From Thermothelomyces thermophilus ATCC 42464 (lineage: Eukaryota > Ascomycota > Sordariomycetes > Sordariales > Chaetomiaceae): 64,000 nucleotides of DNA. The stretch's first letter is position 1. Every line of letters begins with the position of its first letter. The stretch covers positions 434,001 through 498,000 of the forward strand of contig NC_016478.1 of NCBI RefSeq assembly GCF_000226095.1, given 5' to 3'. The notes below the pieces were generated by a model, which was not told the origin of the DNA, made no database searches, and saw nothing but the letters and a program-made list of their open reading frames with translations. This document shows, piece by piece, positions 13,311 to 23,819 of this stretch. The position numbers and the translations under genes were made by a program.

Positions 13311-16300
13311 AGCTACTATTAGCCGAATAACTAAAGAGGTTAGCACTGACCTAGGAAATAGGTCAGGGCCCTTCGAGGGGCTCGAAAACCATTAACGCCT
13401 ATATAGCAGCGAGTAGTAGCGTAGTACAAGAGGAACTAGCGCAAGAGACTACTATATTAAGACCTCCTGGCAGAAATATGGGAAATCGCCGTAATCTTTG
13501 GACAATAGTGGCAAGATGAGCAATTATAGACAATAGCATAATAGAAATAGCACGAAATGCTCGTACTAGTAGATAGTAGAGCAGAGATGAACCTATTTTG
13601 CCAATACTTATAAATTAGCTACAAATACCCTAGAGAATAAAGCGGAAGCATAGCATAGTCAAAGGGCTATTTCTAATATAATAGGTATATAAGGAGACCA
13701 AACCGATCGACATTACTATAGCAAGGAAAACTATAGTAGTCATATTTAGTATCGTAGATATAGGCAACGATAAAGATATAATATTAGGATTACTATAGCA
13801 TGAAGATTACGACCTAGATATTAGCTAGAAGAATAGTAGCCACCTACGACCCTAAACGGAGTTATATTTGACCAGCGAGATAGGGAGCATATAAGGATCG
13901 CGAGCAGACAATGCTCAGGGGAAGGTATATCCTATAGATCTACTACAAGAGACAGATAGTAGCAGGCAGACCACTATAGACTCTAGAAGAAGCGGTATAA
14001 CAATACTGACATTACGATAGGAGGAACGAGCTAAACTGCCAATAGCTATTCTCTCTATTAACGAATGTAGAGCACTATAACTAGAGTAATAGGTTAAGAT
14101 AGGAGAAATCGCTAGCATCGCTATAGACAGAACCAAGTTTATATACTATTAGAAAGCCAAGAGACAAGATAAGACTAGGGAAGTACCGAAGGAATATAAA
14201 AGATACCTAGCATTCGAACCGAAGTATCTAAAAGGACTACTAGAGTACGGCCTATAGGATTATAAGATCAAACTTAAGGAAGGAGCACGACTAAAGTTCT
14301 TTAAGATTTACTATACGAGCTAGATATAGAATAAAGAACTTAAACGATATTTAGAGGAAAACCTTTAAAGAGGATATATCCGCCCGTCGACATCGCTAGT
14401 AGGCTACCTAATCCTGTTTATACTTAAGAAAGACAGAAAGCTACAGTTATATATTAACTATCGGTAACTTAACGAACAGACCGTAAAAAACTAATACCTG
14501 TTACTACTGATCTCACGGCTCCGAGATCAGTTAGTAGGAGCCTAATATTTTACGTATCTTGACTTGCTATCGGCCTATAACTATATACGGATCAAAGAAG
14601 GCAACGAGTAGAAAACAGCCTTCAGGACACCCTATAGCTACTATAAGTATCTTATTATACCATTTAGACTTACAAACACGCTAGTAATGTTCTAAGCCTT
14701 GATTAATTAAGCTATCCGATCCTTTCTCGATAAATTTATAGTATATTATCTTAACAATATACTTATCTTCTCTAAGACGATAGATAAACATCGGAAGTAT
14801 ATAAGAGTAGTGCTAGACGTATTATACGCGTACAAGCTATTAGTTAACAAGGAAAAGAGCGAATTCCACGTTAGGAAGATAGTATTTTTAGGATACAAAA
14901 TATCCTTAAAACAAATCTAGATAGAACCTTTAAAGGTCAAAGCTATCAAGGATTAGCTATAACTAACGTTAGTTATAGAAGTACGAAGTTTCATCGGGTT
15001 TACGAACTTCTACCGGATGTTCATTAGGAACTTTAGAGCGATCGTAAGACCTTTATACGAACTTACTAAGAAGAACGCTAAATTCTAATAGGAAGGATAG
15101 CACGAGCAAGCATTTATGTAGATCTACAACGCCATTACTAAAGATCTAGTACTAGTGCTACTAGACCCTAAGAAGCTATTTAAGGTAGAAACGGACGCTT
15201 CAGACTACGCCATCGGAGGACAATTAGGATAATAAGACAAACAAGGGAAGCTATATCCTATAGCCTTCTTTTTAAAGAAGCTCAATAGACTACGTCTCAA
15301 TTATCTAATCTATAATAAGGAACTACTTACGATTATCGAAGCTTTCAAGGAATAGCAACTATACCTTAGTAGCATAATTAAACTAGTATAAGTATATATA
15401 GATTATAAGAACTTACAATACTTTATAACAATAAAGGAGCTTAACAGATGACAAATATAATAGGCAGAATTCCTTATAGAATTTAATTTTGAGATCTGCT
15501 ACAAGAAAGGCAAAGAGAACGTACAAGCAGACACCTTAAGCTAATAAACAAATCATATAGAAGGACGAACGGAAACAACGCCACCGTTATTTAAGGAACA
15601 AATAGACGGAACGCTATATTACGAAACGTAGACACCTATAGAAGACGATCTACTCGACTTGTTCCTAGAATATTACGTAATCTTTTGAGAAGAAAGGATT
15701 GACAAGGTATAGTATTAAGTAATACCTAGATTAGTAATACCTGACAGAGTAGAAGAAAAAGATAGGAAACTCTAGTACCAAGGTAAAGCGTATATCTATA
15801 ATAAAAATCAATAGCTATAAATGATTCGAGAACTCTATAAATTGAAACTTAGAGGATATAAAGGAGTTACGAAGACTGTCGTACAAGTCAAGAAACACTA
15901 CGACTTTCTATAGCTAACGATACGAGTTAAGGAAGTCATATAGAACTACGACATCTGTAATCGAAGCAAAATGGTATAATATAAGCCGTATAGGCTACTT
16001 TAGCTACTATTAATAGCTAACAAACTATAGAGTTTAGTTATAATAGACTTTATTACGAAACTGCTAGAATCTAAGGACACGGCTATAGGGGTAATCTATA
16101 ATAGTATTCTTACTATAGTAGACCGCCTAACTAAATAGGCATACTTCTTTCCCTATAAGGAGTCCTAGACAGCTAAACAGTTAGCAGATATAATCTATCA
16201 GCAAGTTATATTAGTACACGCTTAGCTATAAGAATAGATTACCGACAGAGACACTAAGTTCGTATCGAAGTTCTGGCAAGCGTTAATACAACGATTAGGC

Positions 16301-17819
16301 ATTAATAGCAAGCTATTAATAGCATTTCACCTATAGACTAACAGACAAACGGAGCGACTAAACTAAGTTATCAAGTAGTACCTCCGTTCTTACGTTAACT
16401 ATTAGCAAGACAACTAGGTCATACTATTGCCAACAGTATAACTCGCTTATAATATAACACTAACAGAAATGACCAAAGTTATACCGTTCTTCACGAACTA
16501 CAAATATAAAGCAGACCTTAGGCAAGGACTAAAGGTCACAATGCCAAGAGTAGCAGTCAAAGTAGAACAAATATACATACTATACAAGAAGCTCAAAAAC
16601 GAACTTGAGTTTGTTAGAACCAGAATAAAGAACTACTACGACAAATATAGGCTTAAGGGACCTTGCCTAGAGAGGGGAGACAAAGTCTATCTAATCGTAC
16701 GAAACCTGTAAACCAAACGACTAAGTACAAAGCTAGACTTTAAGAAGGTCGGACCCTTCGTTATCAAAGAACGAATCTCGACATTTAACTATTGACTATC
16801 GTTACCATCATCTATATGACTATAGACAGATGTTTTTCATATTTCACTTCTCGAACTAGCACCGAAGAACGTTAAGGTTATTATATATATCAAAGCAGAG
16901 GACGAAGAGAAAGAATAGGACGTCGAAGAAATCTTAGATTTATATATTATTAATAGAGAACTATAGTACCTAGTCAAATAGCTTGATTTTAGACTAGAAG
17001 ACAACTTATAGGAACTAGTTAAGAACCTAAGTTACCCTAAGAAACTAGAGTAGTTTTACCAGCAGAATCCTAACCGGCTATAAGAACTAGCTCTAAAGCC
17101 TATTCCTTAATAGAAAAAGAGGGGAACCTGCTAGAATTAAGGCCAGGATCTAACCCAATCGACTCCTAATCGAGCGCGTCAAAAGTACCTAACGCCTAAG
17201 CCTAACCCACGAGGGTCTACGTCTCCGACATCGGCAGAGGAGTATCTAGTTCTTCCTCCTCCTCTAGACGAGCTACACCACGACGAAAAACCTCGGCACC
17301 ACGATCGCGCAGGGATTGCTACAAACGACGTAATCGACTTAAACAGCTTAGTGTCTAAGCAAGAAGCGCCTTAGTCTTAGCAATCTCTTTTAAAACCTTC
17401 TCCTGCTCCGACAAATTCAAAAGGACTAAGATAGTTAGTAACCTAGGACTACGAAGGAAAATAACAAGGAACCTACAGGCATCTGTAACGTTCGGGCCAT
17501 TGTACTTCTTGCCTATGCGAATATAGTTCTGACACTTGTTTAAACCCTTTATTATTATATAATGCTTTTACGGCTTCATATTCTAATAACGCTCACAAGG
17601 TATAGTGACCTCGTAACCCTCTTGCTCAATCTTGATCGTAACAGTATAACGTTCGTGCTTAAGATCGCGACGGTTCCTAGGAACAGGATTAGCTATGGCG
17701 GAAGAAAGCTAGCAGAAGAGGGACGGTACCTACAGGGGAAAAAAAAGAGGGGGTGTTAATAGTATTTAAAACAAGTCATAAGAAGCTTTCGGGTCAAAAG
17801 CCCTAAAGAGAGGGCATCG

Positions 17820-18279
17820 TGTTATAAGCTAACTATATACCACGACCCGGTAGGGCACAGAAGGCTAAATGAGCCATCAATCAAGAAGGGCACGAAGCGA
17901 GGCTGACACAGGATCGCTAGGGAGCGCGGGCTACCACAGGCGAACGATTACCAAAAAGAGAAAGATAGCAGAGGATAGCTAGCTACCAAAGGCGATCCAA
18001 GGACAGGATAGAAGGGGACTATGAGCGATCGGCAGAAGTATATATACATGTAAATAGCCACTCGTTATGGTGGACTCTGGGAGTTCACCAGTGATAGCAA
18101 CCCTAACCCACAATCACCGGTATTTATACCAAGCATCACTGACCATTGTAGGAGACAACTCTAGTGTTGTTGTGAACCTTTTGGCTTTACCGAATCCCTT
18201 AGACGACCTGCACGCTTGTCCCGCTTAATTCACCTCTATCTGAACCCTTTCAGAAGAAGTCTGAGCTGGGTTCGTCACA
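17820..18279 (+). repeat. 3' LTR of element A
   Basis: 460-bp LTR ending TTCGTCACA, partner of 3113-3572. It is preceded by a purine-rich tract ending at 17819 and followed by the GCAAA duplication at 18280-18284. Confidence 0.9.
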
Positions 18280-19430
18280 GCAAAGTAATACTTAGCAATA
18301 AAATAACCCTTCTACCTATACTAGATATATACTCTAGCTACCTATTAGGCTATATATACTTCTAGACTAACCTATTTCGCCTATAGGGCGTTACCCCTAC
18401 GTTTTTCTACCTTATCCTTATTAGGTCCCTTCCTTTATAGGTTAGTATATAATAAGTTAATTCTAGTCATTAGTATATCTCCTTCTACATCCTTCTCTCT
18501 CTACAGTTTAGGTACTGCCTACTACCCCCGTATCTACTAATACTTATTACTAAGCCGAAGAGCCTCAAGATCTATAGTAATCTCATAGTATTTCTCGACC
18601 GCCATCACGTAATTATCCCAGGGAATCCCTTGTCCGACCGCCATATATTTAAGTTTCGGAGAGAGGCATTATTATAATTTGATTAGATATAGCTCGTCGC
18701 TCTAAAGGAGACCGCCTACCTTCGATAGCTTAGCCTTAAACCAAATAATAAAGGTAGTAAACGGTTTGTCGTCTCTCTATTAAAGGAATTCTAATTCTAA
18801 TAAGGCTACCGTCTTCTTATAAAGGTTAGAGAAGATGCTCTCGAGATATTAGAAGAACTCGGTTAGGTTATACCTAACTTTTAGGCCTATAAATTTATAG
18901 TAAGCTATAACCTAAGTCTATACCTAGTATGTAAGGTTTCCCTAGATAAAGACCTATTAGTCGTAATTAGAGCCAATAAAATCTCTATTAGCTATAAGGA
19001 TATATTCTATTGTACTCTTCTATACTATAAAGAGTTCCTTTTTACTATTAAAAGGTTAACTAGTTAGGAGACGCTTCTACTATAGCTACTAAGCTTTAAG
19101 GGGCACCTTAGCTAACTTAGGGGTTAGGATAGGTTAGGTTTAGGATGCTCGGAAAGTATTAATCGTCGCGTTCTACTGTTCTACTACTACTTAAAGGGAG
19201 TAAATAAGCTCCTATAATTCTACTAAGCCCAAGGGCCTATATACCATCAAATCCATTATAACTACATTATTAATAACTCCCTTAGGGAGTTACTACTAGT
19301 AGAAGGTAGTCAAAATATAATATACTAGCCTTATAGCAATTATAGATAAGCGTATAATATTCTATTTAACTACCTTAAGGAAGAAAAAGAGAAAGAATAC
19401 AAGAGTTATATAGAGGGGCGCCTTTTAAGT

Positions 19431-20339
19431 ATATACGTTATAACCTAGGTAGGGCCCGGTTAGGCTCTAGGTCGGGCCCTAACTGGGCCTTGGCCGCGTG
19501 TCCACCGGACGAGTTACAAACGAGCAACGAACGCTCCGCGGACCCGTAGGGCGTAGGTGAGTAGGGCAGGGTAGGTCTATTCTATGCCCGGGTAAAGCCC
19601 GGGCATTGTCTAGCCCGGGTGCAGCCCGGGCCTATAACAAGAGTAAGGACAAGGATTAGAATGAATTTAAAATCGAGTCTAAATTTTTAGACTTATTAGT
19701 TAGATTATATTATATGATGCTTGCTTAAGGAGGGAGAGTGGTTAGGCTAAGTCTAAAGAGGTATGGTTAGGCTGCTAAATACTAGTTTGATAGGTATATT
19801 AAGGTCTATAGTATAGATACGGATTATATATTCCGTATATATACTACTATTGCCCTCCTTAACAGGCTCCTACCATGCTTACGATGCCACAGCCCATTAA
19901 ACAAAACACTCTCGGGATTTGCCATTTATAGGATATCAGACCAACCGAGAACGCCGGGACCTTGAGGTCCATTGAGCCCCCTATTTCTAATCTCAACCAC
20001 TTATATAAAACCGTAAAAGAACAAAGATATAGAAAGAGTACCCAAATAAAAAAAATAAATGTGAAATGATAAAAGAAGATAGGGAGGAAAAACCAATAGA
20101 GAACAGATAAAGGTAAATCTAATAGTCTATGAAACTGCGCCTTTCGGAGTGTCGGGCTTGGAACGAGCTTGGCCATCCAATAGCCCAGTCACTTCCCTAA
20201 GTGCGGAGGTGAGGAACTAGTCAAGAAGGTCCTTTCCTTCCCGGTAGTTTTTAAAAGCGTCGCACACGGCTACTGCGAACGCTAATGGCCTTTACACGGG
20301 TCAGTCTTTCGAAATGCGGAGAGGGGCTTCAAGGGGCTA
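19431..20339. other. Edge of the repeat block; no gene recognised
   Basis: Transition from the TA-rich repeat island to host DNA. 19,440-19,640 is unexpectedly GC-rich and contains four CCCGGG palindromes at 19586-19632. From 19,640 to about 20,180 the sequence is AT-rich again. A 105-codon open frame on the minus strand (19859-20176) is hydrophobic, low in complexity and resembles no family I know; I do not call it a gene. Confidence 0.4.
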
Positions 20340-21067
20340 TTAAGCGTACGCCTGGAAGTATGTCCATACTAGCGGAGCAATCAAGAGTTTGGAATCTGCT
20401 GCCTTGACACCCAAGTGGACGGCCAGGCAGAAACCTGCACCCGCCAGAAGCAGATTGAGCAGGCAGCCAAAAAACGTGACGACCTGTTTGCGCCAGTGTT
20501 GCTCTCCCTCGGTCAAGGTGATCTTGATCGGCTCCACGGCCAGCAGTGCGGCGAGAAGGGCAACGTTGATGACGAAGCCGAGTGACCCCTGCGCGAGCAC
20601 GGAACGAGAGTTCGGTCAACCTACTAGGATTTCCAATTGGATCGGGAAAGAGTCCAGTGGGGGAGAGAGAGGGAGCTTACCAGGATCAGACATGCTCTGA
20701 GCAGTGTATGGGTTCCCACGTCGAGCGTATCTCCTCCGTCCAACCCGGCCGCCATCACGGCCGTGCAACGGCTCGTTCCGGCGGCCGTCGTTGCGCGGCC
20801 CCAGCGTTCCGGCCTGGCGGGATTCCCGAGTTGGCCGAGATAGCCGATAGCCACGGCGGCAACGAGTCCCAGGTGGGCTGAGATGCCCCAGAGGTGCATC
20901 AGCTTCCATCTGAAGTGCTTTGTCCGATACATGTCGGTCTGTGTCTGTATGGGGCGTCCGGCGGATGCGCCAGACGGAAGAGCCGGGATCGGGATCTTGG
21001 GACGAGCGGCCCGAGCGTATGCCGGGGTGATGATGATTTGTGACTCTGGCCGATTCGAAAGCAACAA
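20340..21067 (-). CDS. Small multi-pass membrane protein, function unknown (two exons)
   Basis: Proposed exons are 21067-20681 and 20588-20340, with a 92-bp intron (donor GTAAGC, acceptor GCGCAG) that joins in phase 0 and gives about 211 residues. The first exon carries an N-terminal polar stretch and one hydrophobic segment (HLGLVAAVAIGYLGQLG). The junction creates a long hydrophobic helix beginning LLRACLILGSLGFVINVALL, followed by two more hydrophobic segments in exon 2, so about four membrane spans are likely. I do not recognise the family. The start could instead be the internal Met before YRTKHFRWK. It is the first host-type gene next to the RIP-affected block and lies divergently from the HET gene. 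Coding support is the hydrophobic pattern continuing smoothly across the splice junction. Confidence 0.55.
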
Positions 21068-23819
21068 ATCAAATGACAGGGACTCGGGTGTTGGCGATGG
21101 TTCTCTTAAGACAGACGGGGTTCAAAACGCCTGGTTAGAGAAGGCAAGATATTATCGGTAGGGGTCGACCGCGAACCAGGGCAGCGGCTCACCATCCCAT
21201 AGAGCGAGAAAAGCTGTGACGACTCTCGAGCCCATGGCTGCTTTGGCATGGACTGGCTTCTTGAGGTAGCGAGGATCCTTTTGGCGGTAGGACGGTCAAG
21301 CGGCTCAAGCGCAGACATCTTCCTAGGCTGCCACATTCTTTCCATCACGAAACCACCGCCAGCCCCTTCCTTGTATTTCTGGCCGCCACTTGCTCCCCCG
21401 GGTTGGCCCACAACCGGGCTCGCCGCAAAACAAGCCACACACTCGGGTCACTCGCTGAGTCTGTCGCCGCCCTCGTCTTGGGGCCAAAGGACTCGGGAGG
21501 ATCCTGTCTTGTGGGACGCGGCGCTCCCACACGTGATGGACTTCGAGCCCACACTGTAGAAGGACTTGGCCCTGATGCTACCTCATCAGACAGCACGGAG
21601 GATACTCTGCGTGCAGACTGGACCTTCGCCCACCAGCGACTTGTGCCAAGGCGGTCCAGCGCCACGGGCGCACTGCCTGCCCCCAACTCGTGTTTCACTA
21701 GCGGACTCCTCCAATCGGCATGTTCCAGGCCTCGACATGGCTGCTCATTGGCTGGTGAGCAGTGGGTTGCTCTCGGTTTTGCCCGTCCCGTCTGCCTCGC
21801 TGTAGCACAGAGATCAAAGTATAGATTACTCCTTACCGCAGTGTACCGTTTCTGATCCTTCCAGTCGGGTCAAAAAAAAGGAAGAAATGACTCAGACGAA
21901 CGAAAGGAGGGAGAAAGAACGTAAACTCACCAAAATACAAGCTTCGGCAGCTCACGGTTACACAGGTATGTGGTAAGCGGATGACCTTGCTGCCTACAAG
22001 GATAGCAATGGATGAGAACCAAACCTTCTGGCAAAGGCAGCCCGCCCAAACAGAGAACATCGTGCCGGGTCAAGAGTGCCGCCGCCAACAGCCCGGCCCT
22101 GTGCGGCACAGAGCGGAGCATTGGGCCGAGGCCGAGCTGTGGGCTGCGCTAAGCTGGGCAGGCTGTACTGTACTGTACTGTACTGTATGTAATGTACATA
22201 CATACGTATATACATACATACATACACTACTGCGTAGGGCTGAAACCTGAGCTTAATTTAGGGCTGTTAGCGCGTGCCTCCCTTTCCCAACGGTTTGCGT
22301 GGCGGCCCCGCTCAACCAGATCCCTCCCGCGGGGCGTTCCACGTCTCAGCTTGAACTTGCCTGCGCTATCTACCGTGAGACTTTTAAAACGCCAGTGTAT
22401 CCCGTCACCGAAGCACAAGCTGAGAGCTGGCATGTTTGGGAACGGTTGCATTCTCTCTGTGCAATTGGCTTTCTATTCCAACTCGGCAATCTCCCCAGCG
22501 GAGCTTCCATTCCCCGTTTTCTGCCCTTCGCCATTACGGCCGCCTCCGAACGGTGAAACGAGTTCGGAATACGAGCTGATCTGTCAAGCCGCAGCGAATC
22601 TGCAGAAGCCGGGCACAGTACTCCCGTAGTCATCATGATGGGCGCGTCGGAGACTCGTGCAGTCATCATGCTGTGCGTGCCTTACGGTAGGTACCCGTGT
22701 TTTGTTCTCACTCCTCGATTTTAACGGCCATGTGTTGTTGGTTCAGTGCCTGATGTATTCGGGTCTCATCTTACGTGATGGATCGATCTTTCCCTCTGTT
22801 CACCTTCCTTTCCTTCTCCTTCCTTCTTCTTTTATTTATTTCTTTTAAACAAAACAAAAACAGGAAAAATAACCTCTTTTTCCCATTGGTTTATTCGGTT
22901 TCTAGTGTCACTTTTTTTTTCTGCTCCATTTTCGTAGGTAAATTCGTCTCTTCTCAGGCACAGGAAACCGGCACAGCGCTGCTACCAATTCCTTGTGAGA
23001 AAAGTAAATATTATATGGAGAGCAACCACGGCTTTGTTTGTATGACAAACTCTGTTTGGATTATCGGAAATGGGAGGGAGCCGCGCGGCGACGAAACACG
23101 GTGGGGAGCGGCCCGTTCTTTGCCTTGCAGTAATTAATTAGTGCTTCAAAATTCGTCGGATCTGGCGCGCGATGATTCCATCTTCCATGGACTAAATTAC
23201 GAATTAGGTGCTGGTGAAGGGCGCTCACGGAATCTGAGGAGACCCATTTGTGCCGCATTCTGTCACAGCCCCAATTCCCACACCCCTGGGTCCCGCACGG
23301 CGCCGTTGCATAGCCGCGACGGCCTGGACTAGGTACCTGCCTTCGATCTCGATTTTCAAAAGGGCGTGTAACAACGCCTATCTCCCTGATGTAACGAGAA
23401 GCTTCCACGGGCTTCAGCCTCTAATTAGCCGTGGGGGTGCGGGGCTTTCCGCTGGCGTATGATGATGCGAAGACTCGTCAAAAAAAAAACTTGCGCATGC
23501 CAGTTGAGACAATGTCTCTCTCAGCTGCTGACCTAAAATAACCTTGGCCCAGTTACGGGCCCCCTCCGGCCCGGATGAACAGGTCTCGAGATGTCCGTGT
23601 CGCCCGAATTAGGTCAGGATGGAGGACCTAAGCCTCAACGGCGCCGGCTCCCTTGGTCGCAGCCCGGTATGTGCCTCCGCGTCCTACAGTATGCGGTGCC
23701 GTAGTTACTAAGTAAATACTCAAACACGACCAGCAACCTTAGCTTGAACAGCTTCAAAACGCCAGGCTGTTCCAAGATCCCACCATCATCGGCACCCCTC
23801 TGCAGACCTTTCACCGGTT
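21068..23819. other. Intergenic region, no convincing gene
   Basis: Several overlapping open frames exist on both strands (for example around 21,400-21,850 and 22,190-22,670), but none shows a domain, consistent frame or splice pattern. The stretch contains a short pentamer/tetramer microsatellite at 22163-22226 and T-rich tracts near 22,800-22,920. It probably holds the upstream regions of the membrane-protein gene and the HET gene. Confidence 0.4.
22163..22226. repeat. TGTAC / ATAC microsatellite
   Basis: About four tandem copies of TGTAC run into TACA/CATA-type tetramer repeats. Related short TGTAC-rich clusters recur between genes at about 36,370, 39,475 and 42,055. Confidence 0.85.

Larger units (their letters stand above)
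3113..18279 (+). mobile_element. Ty3/Gypsy chromovirus fossil (element A), split by element B
   Basis: Complete-outline LTR retrotransposon with 460-bp LTRs at both ends and a 5-bp target duplication GCAAA. Excluding element B and its duplicated target it is about 7.6 kb. Order on the plus strand: 5' LTR, primer site, gag from about 3,600 with a zinc-knuckle region near 4,540-4,600, then the element B insertion. After that come protease near 13,560, reverse transcriptase at about 14,200-15,100, RNase H at about 15,170-15,550, integrase at about 15,800-16,700, a chromodomain-like tail near 16,920-17,060, a purine-rich tract ending at 17819, and the 3' LTR. The chromodomain after integrase places it in the chromovirus clade. 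Very many breaks make it a fossil. The two LTRs differ, as far as I can see, only by transitions, as RIP produces, so their divergence cannot be used as a clock. Confidence 0.85.
1..19430 (-). mobile_element. Outermost Ty3/Gypsy fossil (element C), truncated by window start
   Basis: TA-saturated remains of a Gypsy-type LTR retrotransposon read on the minus strand. Reverse transcriptase is the clearest part, at about 1,300-2,400, with its catalytic block near 1,700-1,745. Protease-like sequence lies near 2,800-2,900 and RNase H/integrase-like remains run toward position 1. Gag-like sequence continues on the far side of element A at about 18,600-19,300, so A sits between the gag and protease parts of C. 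The GCAAA duplication flanking A (3108-3112 and 18280-18284) confirms that both sides were once contiguous. LTRs of C were not identified and the right end is approximate. The copy is broken throughout and shows the RIP signature. C differs in sequence from A and B, and as host of both insertions it is the oldest layer. Confidence 0.6.

Noticed and set aside
19859-20176. 105-codon hydrophobic frame on the minus strand
   Set aside because: The sequence is dominated by Phe/Leu/Ile from T-rich DNA at the repeat edge and shows no relation to a known membrane family.
21403-21855. 150-codon frame on the plus strand
   Set aside because: Competing frames of similar length occur on both strands over the same bases and none contains a domain or membrane pattern; GC-rich DNA gives such frames by chance.
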